Counted from the first letter of the stretch, positions 45,787 through 55,040 are shown. The stretch: DNA of 64,000 bases from Leptospiraceae bacterium (GCA_025059995.1 JANXCF010000005.1:1-64000), one strand, 5' to 3'. Program-made: numbers and translations. Notes: generated from the sequence alone by a model not told the origin.

Positions 45787-46047
45787 ATGAAATACAAACA
45801 CCTTAGTTTAAATGAAAGAAAAGAAATTGAACGCTTATATGGTGAAGGCTATACTATTACGAAAATTGCTAAAATTTTGAACAGAAACCCATCCACCATC
45901 TCTCGAGAACTCAAGAGAAATTCCCAACAGATGGAAAATCGAACTATTTATATTGCTGAGTCTGCGAATCAAATTTATCTAACAAAAAGAAAGAAAAAAA
46001 GAGAAAGGAGCGAAAATCAGAAAGAAAATGTAAATACTTCCTACTAA
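45787..46047 (+). pseudogene. IS30-type transposase N-terminal HTH, remnant or domesticated
   Basis: Eighty-six residues that match only the DNA-binding start of IS30-family transposases. YKHLSLNERKEIERLYGEGY and IAKILNRNPSTISRELKRN are the typical helix-turn-helix (HTH_38), followed by a basic stretch rich in Lys and Arg. The DDE catalytic domain that should follow is missing, and I see no terminal inverted repeats nearby. It may be a decayed insertion sequence or a small retained DNA-binding protein. Flanking DNA is very A+T-rich. Confidence 0.7.
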
Positions 46048-46084
46048 TTTTTATATTACTTCATTAAAATTCTTTTCTATATTC

Positions 46085-46111
46085 CAAAATTATTCTTTAA
46101 AAATCCGATAT
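46085..46111 (+). promoter_or_regulatory. Sigma-28 (FliA)-like promoter of the Aer-like receptor
   Basis: CAAA (46085-46088), exactly 15 bases, then TCCGATAT (46104-46111). The layout and the CCGAT core match the flaB promoter in this window and the flagellar consensus TAAA-N15-GCCGATAA. Transcription would start about 13 bases before the ATG at 46131. Confidence 0.6.
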
Positions 46112-46130
46112 AAAATAAAAATTTATTTCT

Positions 46131-47750
46131 ATGAAGTTAAAAGTTTTAAAAAAGATTATTCAAGAAAGAAAAGAAAAAATCAAAGATGAGCAGAAACGTT
46201 TGAATGTGTTTATTACTTCGATAGAGAATCACTTTAAAGAAGAAAATCCGGTTTTGGTTTCCAAAACGGATCTTACGGGAAAAATCATTTATGCTAATCG
46301 TGCTTTCGAAGAAATCAGTGAGTATGAAAGAGGCGAGTTAATAGGAAAACCTCATAGTATCGTTCGACATCCTGATATGCCACGAAGTGCTTTTTATGAT
46401 CTCTGGCAAACCCTGCAAATGGGTTTACCATGGAGAGGATATGTCAAGAATCGATCAAAAAATGGGAATTATTATTGGGTAGATGCAAATGTAGCTCCTA
46501 TAAAGAAAAACGGGAAAAACATAGGATACATTTCCGTTAGAAGACGTGCTGATAATGAAGAGAAACAACGGCATGAAGATTTATATAGGGAAATCCGAGA
46601 AGGAAAAAAAGAATTTGAACCTACAATATTTAGGCAAACAAGCCCAATCAATAGAATTAAAAGTTATGTAATATTCTTTACTTTTTTCAATCTGATTTTC
46701 TTCTTGCTTCAATATTTTCTTAATTTTCCTTTCTTCATTTCCATCATTATTGTAATTGTTTTAAGTGTTTTAATTGTATCCTTGGCATTTCGATCTCTTG
46801 ATCATATGAAAGCAAGAATCCAAGAGCTGATTGATAAAACTAACGAAATGGTAGAAAAAAATTTAAGTATAAATTTCAATACAAGAAGAAACGATGAACT
46901 TGGTTTCTTAGAAAAAGCATTGTTAAATTTATTAATCAATGCAGGGGGGATGATAGGAGAACTTCAAGATACCCTTTCTCGCCTTCAGGAAGTTTATAAT
47001 GAACTCAAGCAATCCACTAATTCGTTGGCAAGTTTTTCAGATGAATATATTCAAAAAGTTCGATTCATGGCTAATCAAATCAAAGAGATCGATAAACTTT
47101 TGCAGAATATATCAGCATCAATGGAGGAGTTTAGTATTTCGACGAAAGAAGTTTCGAAAAAAAATTCCGAATCTTATGAAATCACAAAAAAAACAGCTGA
47201 ATCCTTGCAAAAAGCCAATCACACCATTTTTAATTTAGTAGAACATATTAAAACAATTTTGAGTTTTACAGACTCAATTAATAGTATTGCTGAGCAAACA
47301 AATTTACTGGCATTGAATGCCGCTATTGAAGCAGCATCAGCAGGAGAGCACGGCAAAGGATTTACTGTTGTTGCAAACGAAATCAAGAACTTGGCCTATG
47401 AAACCAAAAATCATACTATTAAACTCAAAGAATTATCCCAAGTGATACGAAAAGAATTAGAAAGCACAATTCAATCCATGGCCACTCTTAAAGAAGATTT
47501 TTTGACTTTAGAAAACGTAAACTCTGTGATTGTCTCAGCAGTTGAAGAACAGACCATATCCATAAGAGAAAACGCTAAATATATCAATAATGTTTCGGAT
47601 TCATTACAAAAAGTTTCTCAAAGTTTAGATTCCTTTTTAGAAGAATCTGCACAACTAACGAAAGCAGTACAGACGAACCATCAACAAGTTAGCGAAATCG
47701 AAAAAGAAATCCAACATATTCATAGCATTATAAAAGAATATCATATCTAG
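46131..47750 (+). CDS. Aer-like methyl-accepting chemotaxis protein with N-terminal PAS
   Basis: A 539-residue receptor for energy taxis. The PAS domain (about 40-145) carries [17 protein letters not shown], the Aer-type FAD-binding signature. Two adjacent hydrophobic helices (178-197 and 201-220) form a membrane hairpin with no periplasmic domain. The cytoplasmic signalling tip is [20 protein letters not shown] (near residues 384-403), the CheA/CheW-binding hairpin. It should report redox or respiratory state to the flagellar motor. A sigma-28-like promoter precedes it. No cheA, cheW or cheY is next to it. Confidence 0.93.
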   Translation: MKLKVLKKIIQERKEKIKDEQKRLNVFITSIENHFKEENPVLVSKTDLTGKIIYANRAFEEISEYERGELIGKPHSIVRHPDMPRSAFYDLWQTLQMGLPWRGYVKNRSKNGNYYWVDANVAPIKKNGKNIGYISVRRRADNEEKQRHEDLYREIREGKKEFEPTIFRQTSPINRIKSYVIFFTFFNLIFFLLQYFLNFPFFISIIIVIVLSVLIVSLAFRSLDHMKARIQELIDKTNEMVEKNLSINFNTRRNDELGFLEKALLNLLINAGGMIGELQDTLSRLQEVYNELKQSTNSLASFSDEYIQKVRFMANQIKEIDKLLQNISASMEEFSISTKEVSKKNSESYEITKKTAESLQKANHTIFNLVEHIKTILSFTDSINSIAEQTNLLALNAAIEAASAGEHGKGFTVVANEIKNLAYETKNHTIKLKELSQVIRKELESTIQSMATLKEDFLTLENVNSVIVSAVEEQTISIRENAKYINNVSDSLQKVSQSLDSFLEESAQLTKAVQTNHQQVSEIEKEIQHIHSIIKEYHI

Positions 47751-47772
47751 TTTTTAAAACTATACTTCATAC

Positions 47773-47801
47773 TTGACTTTATAATTATACTTGGTTATAA
47801 G
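47773..47801 (+). promoter_or_regulatory. Candidate sigma-70 promoter of the adenylate cyclase
   Basis: TTGACT (47773-47778), 17 bases, then TATAAG (47796-47801). The ATG at 47815 is only 13 bases further, predicting a leader of about seven bases without a ribosome binding site. Confidence 0.5.
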
Positions 47802-47814
47802 TCAGTTAAGTGGT

Positions 47815-49539
47815 ATGAAAAAAGAAACTATCAATACGAAAATTTTCTTTTCCTTTATCAATTTTTTAATTTTACCAACCTTAATTGGAATTATTCTTTT
47901 GAGTATTTTTTTCATCGTACTTTCGGAAATTCAACAATCAAGAATTCATAAAGAAATATTAATTAGCATTGAAAAAAGGCTTCATCAAAAGAAAAAAGAA
48001 TTATCTCAGCTCTTGGTGGAATGGGTGGATTACGATGCCCCTGTGAAGTATTTTCAAAATTTATATCCTGATTTCATTGAAAGAGAATTTTTGGTTAGTG
48101 TGAGGAATTTAGGTTTACAGTTGATTGCCACCATCCAGAAAGATGGAAGTCTAAAAGAACTATATTTATTTAATCCTGATGGAACCATTAGTGATATTCC
48201 CAAAGATTTGCAAAACTTTTTTTCTCAAAGAAATATCCCTCATCTGACTAAAAGAGAGGAGGAGATTACTGGATTTCTTTTTTCTGAGAAAGGTTTAATT
48301 ATGTTTGCTACTCGTGGAGTTTTATGGTTCAAAGAAAATTATAAAAATTCTCATGGAACAATGGTATTTGGTAAAGTCATTGATGATCGTTTTCTTAAAC
48401 AACTCCAAAATGATATCCAGTATAATGTCTCGTTAGAAAAGCTTACTGATGCGACTAATATCAAAGACTCCGTTGAATTGAAAAGAGAAAGTCTGTTTTA
48501 CAACGAAGGGAGGGTATATATTTTTGATTACTTTGGAAAACCCATTTACTATTTATCTATTGAATTTCCCAAAACCTACGTGAAATATAATGTTTACTTA
48601 CTACTTTCAATATTGGTGTTCACTTTAATAATTATTATGGTCTCTTTCTTTCTTCTAAGGAGGGATATTTTTAATAAAGTTGTGAAAAGATTACAACATC
48701 TGAATGAGGAGATAAACCACATAAAGAATCATCCTGAGGACATAAGAGATTTGATGGTAGTGAATGGAAAAGATGAGATAGCTCAACTACAAATGGATTT
48801 CATAGAGATGATGAGGAAAATAAAAGAATACGAGTCATTGAATAAGATTTATATAGAGTTATTAGAGCAAGAGAAGAATAAGACATTTAAGTTATTATTG
48901 AATATATTACCGAAGCCGATAGCTTATCGATTGTTTGAGAGTCATGAGGATTTGATAGCGGATGGATATAATGAAGCGAGTATACTGTTTGCAGACATGG
49001 TGAACTTTACGAGTTGGAGTAAGGATCTGGAACCGAGAGAGTTAGTGTCGACGTTGAATGAGTTGTTTACGAGGTTTGATAAGATAACGGACAGGTATAA
49101 AGTAGAGAAGATAAAGACAATAGGGGACTGTTATATGGCGGCTACGGGTATACCTGAGTATGACGATTGGCATGCGGACAACATAGTGAGGTTTGCAATG
49201 GGGATGATAGGGGAAATAGAGAGGATGAATCGAGAGAGAGGATTGGATATAATGATGAGAATAGGTATAAATAGTGGTAGGATAGTGGCTGGTGTGATAG
49301 GGACAAAGAAGTTTATATATGATGTATGGGGGGATACGGTGAACATAGCGAGTCGATTAGAAAATTATGGAGTGGGCAATCAGATACAGATATCGGAGGA
49401 AACGTATCGCAAGATAAAGGATGAAAGATTGAAGGGGTTGTTTCGCAAGAGAGGAAAGTTGCAGTTAAAGTCGGGTCATATCATAGATGTCTATGTGATG
49501 GACATGAGCAAGAAAGACCTTGTTCTGGATATAAATTAA
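47815..49539 (+). CDS. Class III adenylate cyclase with periplasmic CHASE4-like sensor and HAMP
   Basis: A 574-residue membrane receptor making cAMP. Numbered from the ATG at 47815 (a TTG at 47791 is also in frame). There is a membrane helix at 14-36, a periplasmic CHASE4-like sensor (about 40-255, with VEWVDYDAPVKYF), a second helix at 259-281, HAMP (282-335) and the cyclase domain (385-565). The metal-binding D394 and D438, the adenine-selecting K434 and D503, and N510 and R514 are all present, predicting an active adenylate rather than guanylate cyclase. Codon usage changes sharply near residue 297, described separately. The stop overlaps the convergent ABC gene by four bases. Confidence 0.93.
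   Translation: MKKETINTKIFFSFINFLILPTLIGIILLSIFFIVLSEIQQSRIHKEILISIEKRLHQKKKELSQLLVEWVDYDAPVKYFQNLYPDFIEREFLVSVRNLGLQLIATIQKDGSLKELYLFNPDGTISDIPKDLQNFFSQRNIPHLTKREEEITGFLFSEKGLIMFATRGVLWFKENYKNSHGTMVFGKVIDDRFLKQLQNDIQYNVSLEKLTDATNIKDSVELKRESLFYNEGRVYIFDYFGKPIYYLSIEFPKTYVKYNVYLLLSILVFTLIIIMVSFFLLRRDIFNKVVKRLQHLNEEINHIKNHPEDIRDLMVVNGKDEIAQLQMDFIEMMRKIKEYESLNKIYIELLEQEKNKTFKLLLNILPKPIAYRLFESHEDLIADGYNEASILFADMVNFTSWSKDLEPRELVSTLNELFTRFDKITDRYKVEKIKTIGDCYMAATGIPEYDDWHADNIVRFAMGMIGEIERMNRERGLDIMMRIGINSGRIVAGVIGTKKFIYDVWGDTVNIASRLENYGVGNQIQISEETYRKIKDERLKGLFRKRGKLQLKSGHIIDVYVMDMSKKDLVLDIN
48705..49515 (+). other. Codon-usage island in the cyclase catalytic half
   Basis: From about residue 297 to near the end of the cyclase gene, isoleucine is coded by ATA almost without exception (about 30 codons by hand count, two or so exceptions). 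Lys AAG, Glu GAG, Arg AGG, Gly GGG and Val GTG are also frequent. The sensor half of the same gene uses ATT/ATC, AAA and GAA, with ATA about once in the first 16 isoleucines, like the neighbouring genes. The boundary falls in the HAMP domain. Confidence 0.8.
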
Positions 49540-50486
49540 TTACTAAAGAAGCATTTTACTTGATGATTGTTATTTTCTATCATGTTTGGTTTTTGAGTTC
49601 TACACAAATCTTTTCGTATTGAGCAGCGATCATAGAAAATACAATAGTTATAAATTTGATTGGTTTTTGGTGGTTCTCCTTCTAAGAGTTTGGGTTTTCG
49701 TTTTCGATTCAAGGTAGGAACTGACTCCAATAGGGCTTTCGTGTAGGGATGCTTTGGGTTTGAAAAGAGCTCTTTGGTTGGAGCTATTTCCATGATTTCT
49801 CCGCCATACATCACACAGACTTTAGTGCTTATATAGCGAACAATAGATAAATCATGAGTGATCAAGAAAATTGTCAGATTGAATTTTTCTTGTAATTCTT
49901 TAAGTAGTTCTAAAATATATGCTTGGACGGAAACATCCAAAGCCGAAGTGATTTCGTCACAAACCAATACCTCAGGTTGTAATGATATTGCTCGAGCAAT
50001 ACTCACTCTTTGTCGTTGTCCCCCAGAAAGCTCATGAGGATAGCGCTTTAAAATATCAAGAGGTAAATGAACCAATGACAAATAGTATTTTAAGCTTTCA
50101 TCAATCTCTTTCTTTTGGTGGATTTTCAGTGCAGACGAAAGATATGTTTTGATTGTATGTTTGGGATTAAGTGAGGAGTAAGGGTCTTGAAAAATCATCT
50201 GAAACTTTTTTCTTAAATCTAAGTTTCTTTTTAGTAAATTCGTCTGAGGAGATAAAATTTCTTGACCGTGATAAATAACTTTCCCTTTCGTTGGTGTTAG
50301 TAATCCTACAAGGGTATTACCTAAAGTAGTTTTTCCACAACCAGACTCTCCCACGATAGCAATGAATTCTCCCTTTTGAACATTTAGCGAAAAGTCTTTT
50401 AATGCATATATCGTTAGTTTTGGGGTAAATAGTCTTTTTTTTGTGACATAGTAGGTGTGAAGATTTTGTATGGAGAGAAATGCCAT
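49536..50486 (-). CDS. Oligopeptide/dipeptide ABC transporter ATP-binding protein (OppF/DppF-like)
   Basis: A 316-residue ATPase that would power peptide uptake. Walker A is GESGCGKTT, the signature is LSGGQRQRVSIARA, Walker B with its neighbours is LVCDEITSALDVSVQA, and the switch histidine is in LITHDLSIV. The C-terminal oligopeptide-transporter extension with cysteines (YNYCIFYDRCSIRKDLC) identifies the Opp/Dpp group. The permease, solute-binding and second ATPase genes are not in the window. The start overlaps the end of the protease gene by one base, and the stop overlaps the cyclase stop region by four. Confidence 0.92.
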   Translation of the reverse strand: MAFLSIQNLHTYYVTKKRLFTPKLTIYALKDFSLNVQKGEFIAIVGESGCGKTTLGNTLVGLLTPTKGKVIYHGQEILSPQTNLLKRNLDLRKKFQMIFQDPYSSLNPKHTIKTYLSSALKIHQKKEIDESLKYYLSLVHLPLDILKRYPHELSGGQRQRVSIARAISLQPEVLVCDEITSALDVSVQAYILELLKELQEKFNLTIFLITHDLSIVRYISTKVCVMYGGEIMEIAPTKELFSNPKHPYTKALLESVPTLNRKRKPKLLEGEPPKTNQIYNYCIFYDRCSIRKDLCRTQKPNMIENNNHQVKCFFSN

Positions 50487-51628
50487 TATTGGGGTCTTTC
50501 TTCTACGACTACCATGACTGTTAGAATTTGATTTTTTCTATTGATTCGGAGCTTTATGATTTTTCCAATGGGGGTTTCATTTACAATCCGTATTAAATCA
50601 TCAGGTTCGTTAACTTCTTTATCATTTGCAGAAAGGATTACATCTCCTACTTGTAATTTGGCTTTGTCGGCTGGACTATTTTCCAAAATACTTATGATTA
50701 CGACTCCTTTTCGTTCTCGTACTCCTAATTCTTGGGCTAGTTCTTCTGTTAAAGAAGCTATTTGTATGCCTATGTATCCTCTTTTGACTTTACCATGTAG
50801 TCTTAGTTGTTCTATTACTGTTTTCGCTGTGTTGATGGGTATTGCAAACCCAATACCTAAGTTTCCTCCTGTTTGGGAATAAATCATTCTATTTACACCA
50901 ATAACTTCTCCGTCAATGTTGATTAGGGGACCGCCTGAGTTTCCGGGATTAATGGATGCATCTGTCTGGATATGGGAATTGCCCATCTGATCTACGTCTT
51001 TTCTTGCAACTGCGCTAATCACTCCAACCGTGAAAGTTCTGTCAAGACCAAAAGGGTTTCCTATAGCAATTGCCCAGTCACCTACCTTGACTTTATCGGA
51101 GTCTCCAAAGTAAACGGGTTGTAAATCCTTAACTCCATCCACTTTCAAAAGAGCAATATCCACAAATCTATCGGAACCGACAATTTTGGCATTATATTCT
51201 TTTCCCTTTATAGAGACTTTGACGACGTCCATTCCTGCTATCACATGATGATTAGTGCAGATATATCCATCACTCGAGATGATAAAGCCAGTCCCCAAGC
51301 CCCGTTGTTTTTGGGTCTCAGGTAGTTGCGGGATGTTAAAAAAACGCCTCAAAAACGGATCATTATAAAACGGATTCTCTATCCGAACAGTTTTTTCGGT
51401 GCTTATAAAGACCACAGAATCTTTATACAATTCATAGATTTCATAAAATCGTTGCTGGAGTTCATAAATCCCTACAAAATTCTTTTTGTTTTTTAAAGGT
51501 GATTCTGCATATACTTCTTTTAAAAATGTAGTGTTCTCGTTGATACATGAGGATAAAACAATCAAAAGAAAATAAAGAAAGAATGAAAGCTTAAAGTAGT
51601 TTATTAAGTATTTTTTTTGTTTACTCAT
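50486..51628 (-). CDS. HtrA/DegP-type serine protease lipoprotein
   Basis: A 380-residue envelope quality-control protease. A signal sequence ends in LSSC (cysteine 28), suggesting membrane anchoring by lipid, unlike soluble DegP. The trypsin-like domain has the triad H128 (TNHHVI), D157 (VDIALLKV) and S231 (NPGNSGGPL). A single PDZ domain (about 285-375, RGYIGIQIASLTEELAQELG onward) follows, as in DegS. It is read together with the peptide-transporter ATPase, whose start overlaps its stop; a link through peptide products is inference. Confidence 0.94.
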   Translation of the reverse strand: MSKQKKYLINYFKLSFFLYFLLIVLSSCINENTTFLKEVYAESPLKNKKNFVGIYELQQRFYEIYELYKDSVVFISTEKTVRIENPFYNDPFLRRFFNIPQLPETQKQRGLGTGFIISSDGYICTNHHVIAGMDVVKVSIKGKEYNAKIVGSDRFVDIALLKVDGVKDLQPVYFGDSDKVKVGDWAIAIGNPFGLDRTFTVGVISAVARKDVDQMGNSHIQTDASINPGNSGGPLINIDGEVIGVNRMIYSQTGGNLGIGFAIPINTAKTVIEQLRLHGKVKRGYIGIQIASLTEELAQELGVRERKGVVIISILENSPADKAKLQVGDVILSANDKEVNEPDDLIRIVNETPIGKIIKLRINRKNQILTVMVVVEERPQ

Positions 51629-51680
51629 ATAAATGCCAATATTGAAAATAAAATTATGAAATCAAATTCTTTTTAAAGAA

Positions 51681-52466
51681 ATGAAAGTAGTAGAGCTCCG
51701 ATTTTATGGAAAGTTAGTATTTCTATCAAAAGTTTCTTCAATGCGAGTTGCGTTTTATGGAAGACGAACCATCAAGGACGTCGTTGAGTCTTTGGGGGTG
51801 CCACATACAGAAATCTTTTTGGTTTTAAGAAATCAAACGATTACATACCTAAATCAGATAATAGAACATAATGATAGGATTTCTCTTTATCCAATGTTTT
51901 TTCAAATGGATAGGGAAATTCTAAGGGAAATCTTAACCTCAACAAAACTAACTTGCGAAGAAAAAAAAGAATACGTAAAAAAATACAAAATCAAATTCAA
52001 GCAAAAGTTTATTGCAGATGTTCATTTAGGAAAACTAACAAGGTATTTACGTCTATTAGGGATTGATGTATTATTTAATCCTAAATGGAATGATTTTGAG
52101 TTGATTCAGATTTCGAATCAAGAAAAGAGAGTTTTATTAACTCAGGATAAAGGAATTTTAAAGCAGAAACGACTAGAATATGGTTACTATCTCATTAGCA
52201 GAACCCCAAGCGAACAATTGCAAGAGATTTTGAGTCATTTTCATCTCAAGATAAAGCCTTTTCAACGTTGTAGTATTTGTAATTCAATCTTAAAGTATGT
52301 TGATAGCTCTGAAATTTTAGAACTCCAACCCATACCCGTTTGGCTTATGGAGACGTATGAAGGTTTCTATGTTTGTGAGAAATGCAAAAAAGTTTACTGG
52401 GAAGGTAGTCATTATAAAAAAATGGTAGAATTTTTTTATAAATATAAATTAGATTTCGAAAAATAG
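51681..52466 (+). CDS. Mut7-C RNase-domain protein with N-terminal ubiquitin-like fold
   Basis: A 261-residue protein of the bacterial Mut7-C family. Residues 1-85 form a ubiquitin-like/ThiS-type beta-grasp (VELRFYGKLVFL to NDRISLYPMF). Residues 110-200 are a PIN-like nuclease core (FIADVHLGKLTRYLRLLGID, LLTQDKGIL, YYLISRTP). Residues 212-250 are a zinc ribbon (CSICNSIL, then CEKCKKVYWEGSHYKKM). Relatives are proposed RNases; no substrate is known. Between the fold and the nuclease is an extra helical linker of about 25 residues. Its last 31 bases overlap the convergent enzyme I gene. Confidence 0.85.
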   Translation: MKVVELRFYGKLVFLSKVSSMRVAFYGRRTIKDVVESLGVPHTEIFLVLRNQTITYLNQIIEHNDRISLYPMFFQMDREILREILTSTKLTCEEKKEYVKKYKIKFKQKFIADVHLGKLTRYLRLLGIDVLFNPKWNDFELIQISNQEKRVLLTQDKGILKQKRLEYGYYLISRTPSEQLQEILSHFHLKIKPFQRCSICNSILKYVDSSEILELQPIPVWLMETYEGFYVCEKCKKVYWEGSHYKKMVEFFYKYKLDFEK

Positions 52467-54163
52467 GAATTAAAAATTGATTTGAGGTTTTCTTTCATTT
52501 CTTTTTTGGTTTTTGAAAATAAAATCAAATTTTTGAATTCGGATTGGAATTTCTCAAAGAAATCATAATTACTAAAAAAATCATATATTTTTGAATATAA
52601 TCCCAAAGGAACACTAAAATTACGAACTTGAGAATAATAAAGTAGAGGTATAAGATCCAATCTAGTGGCGATGGCTCCACAAATACCAATTTCTTTTTGA
52701 AGGGAATTTAAAGTAAAGAACAGCATTCGATAAAAAGAAGGATCATAGATATCTTCTTCTGAAATCAAGTTTCTATGTTTTCCTATAAACATGGATAATA
52801 AGTCATTAGTGCCAATGCTAAAAAAATCCACTTCTTTCTCTAATTGATGTAGATTAAAAAAAACAGAGGGGATTTCCAGCATAATACCAATTTGAATTTT
52901 AGGACTCGACTCCAAACGAATATGGTTTCTTTCTTCTAAGATTAATTCAAATACAAACCTCCAGTCTTCGTAATTCGCTACCATGGGTATTAATATGCGT
53001 AAGGTCCAATTGATGTTAGATAAATCCTGCAATGCTTTGAAGATACTTCGGATTTGGTTTTTTATGATGGTGATTTCTGATTTATAATACTCCACTCCTC
53101 TTTTGTTTCGGTTTTCTGGAGAACTATAAAGGTAATAACTATATTTATCTTCGTTCACATCAATGAGACGTAAAGTTAGGATTTCATGTTCATCGAAATT
53201 CAAAAAGATCTCTCGATAAGTATGTGTTGCTTTATTTAAATCATAGATTAAACTCGGATCTTTAATATACAAAAATTCAGTTCGAAATAATCCCACGGAA
53301 AGATAGTAATGGTTTTTATGGTTTTTTATGATTTCTATATCATCTGCATTGATGGATATTGTCACTTCATTTTGCGTATAGCGTTTTTTCTGGGTTTTTG
53401 GTAGAATTTCTGATATAAGATTGATTTCAGGTGGTGGTTCTTTTTTGATAATAGCTTTACCTTTGTCAGTATTGATGACAATCCAATCTCCATCGTGGAT
53501 TTTATAGAAATTCTCTTTGGGAAAAACTTGGATCAAAATAGGGATTCCTTGATTGGTAGCAAGTAATGACAAGTGATCCATCAAAGAACCATCTTTTAGG
53601 ATGAGTCCTCTTGGTTTGGGAATTTTTAAAAACAATAATGGGCTAATTTCTTGAGCAACTAAAATATAATTACAATTTTTTTGACATTGTAATTCAATTT
53701 TATTTATAGATTTTTCGATATAGGATATTTTCAAAATTTCTTCTAACAGTTGGTGGATGGCGTCTTGTAAGTCGATCCATCGTTGTTGAATAAGAACTGG
53801 TGCTTGTTCGTGGAAAAATTTCTTTAATTCCAAAGAACCTTGATAAACAGCTAGAGCTACATTTTTCCCTTCGTTTAAAATTTTTTTTTCAACAGCATCA
53901 ATGAAAATAGGATCTCGTAAAAAATGAATTTGAATTTCTAACAAATCCCTCAAGCTCTCTGGTAGTTCACTTTGAGTGGTTTTTATTTTATTGATAGTAG
54001 TTCGTAAATAGTGATGAAATTTTTTTAGTTCTTCTCTTCTTAGTTCAGAGTCAAAAATGAGTTCTTCTGATATGTAATAACTAAAGGGTTCAATAATAAC
54101 AGCAATACCTTCTCCTCGACCATGGGAAGCAATTTCTCCATAAAGTTCCAAATGATTCTTCAT
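52436..54163 (-). CDS. PTS enzyme I-like phosphoenolpyruvate phosphotransferase
   Basis: A 575-residue homologue of enzyme I, which moves phosphate from PEP to HPr. By alignment with E. coli EI the phospho-histidine is H197 (LMDHLSLLA), and the PEP site keeps R294 (GLFRTEF), R332, E430 (GIMLEIP), D454 (FFSIGTNDL), R464 and the acid C495. The usual CGE around that cysteine is CGA, and the swivelling domain lacks the GGxTSH consensus. No HPr or sugar permease genes are present, so a regulatory PTS is likely. The gene begins four bases after the stop of a PP2C phosphatase gene, suggesting joint function. Confidence 0.85.
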   Translation of the reverse strand: MKNHLELYGEIASHGRGEGIAVIIEPFSYYISEELIFDSELRREELKKFHHYLRTTINKIKTTQSELPESLRDLLEIQIHFLRDPIFIDAVEKKILNEGKNVALAVYQGSLELKKFFHEQAPVLIQQRWIDLQDAIHQLLEEILKISYIEKSINKIELQCQKNCNYILVAQEISPLLFLKIPKPRGLILKDGSLMDHLSLLATNQGIPILIQVFPKENFYKIHDGDWIVINTDKGKAIIKKEPPPEINLISEILPKTQKKRYTQNEVTISINADDIEIIKNHKNHYYLSVGLFRTEFLYIKDPSLIYDLNKATHTYREIFLNFDEHEILTLRLIDVNEDKYSYYLYSSPENRNKRGVEYYKSEITIIKNQIRSIFKALQDLSNINWTLRILIPMVANYEDWRFVFELILEERNHIRLESSPKIQIGIMLEIPSVFFNLHQLEKEVDFFSIGTNDLLSMFIGKHRNLISEEDIYDPSFYRMLFFTLNSLQKEIGICGAIATRLDLIPLLYYSQVRNFSVPLGLYSKIYDFFSNYDFFEKFQSEFKNLILFSKTKKEMKENLKSIFNSYFSKSNLYL

Positions 54164-54167
54164 TTTA

Positions 54168-55040
54168 TCATCGAGTTTTTTTATTGTATTTAATCACTAA
54201 ATAGGTTGTATCATCAAACTGAGGGACAAACATTCGAAAAAACCTAAGGTCAAAATAAAGCTTTTGAACTAAATGTTTACTACTTTTGTTTAAGTTTTTT
54301 TTCAAGGCTTTTTTTAGTCTTTCCAATCCGTATTGTTGTCCTTTTTTGTTTTCTTGTTCATAAGCTCCATCGGTATAGCACAAAATTACATCACCGGGAT
54401 TGAGATCGATTTTTTTTCCTTTAAAGATGAAATCATTTTCAATCCCAAGGGGGATGTTTAGCAAATCGATTTCTTTTAAGGTATTTTCTCTATGTATGTA
54501 GTGAAGCAAAGGTGGACATCCTGCCGCTGCATATTCAATCGTTCCTGAAAGTAAGTCTAATAATAAAATAGTAAAAGTTGCAAATTTGATGTCATCAAAA
54601 ATCTCTAAACTCAATTGATTGATTTTTTTTAGTAAAGCTTGGGGGGTAAGGCTTGTATAATTAAGCTCATGGGTTATATAATAGGAAAGCATTAAAGCAA
54701 GTATTCCGGCTTCTAAACCCTTTCCACTTACATCCGAAAGTGTAATAAAAACACGACTATCTTTCAATTGAAAGATACCAAAAAAATCTCCACTGATATA
54801 ATATTTGGGGTATGTTTTTCCGTATATTTCAAAATCTTTGATTTTTATGACCTTACTTTCATTTAATTCGAATTCAGACTGGTTTAGTTGGTAGAGCTTT
54901 TTTTCATTTATGAGTTTATTTTCATATAAGTATACGGGAAGTAATGCATTACTTCTATAATAGTCATCAATCATTTCTTGAAGAGGTTTATTTAAAACTT
55001 CATATTGGTCTAAAAGTTTTAATACATCGATGCTTTTCAT
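54168..55040 (-). CDS. SpoIIE/RsbU-type PP2C phosphatase
   Basis: A 290-residue serine phosphatase. After about 65 helical residues that probably sense or bind a partner, the PP2C domain shows D85 (ISGDFFG), D103 in LSDVSGKGLEAG, FATFTILLLD, ILCYTDGAYEQ and DDTTYLVIK. The metal-binding aspartates are therefore all present. Such enzymes dephosphorylate STAS proteins like that at 6547-6885, though the pairing is not shown. It is divergent from fliI and co-transcribed with the enzyme I-like gene. Confidence 0.92.
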   Translation of the reverse strand: MKSIDVLKLLDQYEVLNKPLQEMIDDYYRSNALLPVYLYENKLINEKKLYQLNQSEFELNESKVIKIKDFEIYGKTYPKYYISGDFFGIFQLKDSRVFITLSDVSGKGLEAGILALMLSYYITHELNYTSLTPQALLKKINQLSLEIFDDIKFATFTILLLDLLSGTIEYAAAGCPPLLHYIHRENTLKEIDLLNIPLGIENDFIFKGKKIDLNPGDVILCYTDGAYEQENKKGQQYGLERLKKALKKNLNKSSKHLVQKLYFDLRFFRMFVPQFDDTTYLVIKYNKKTR

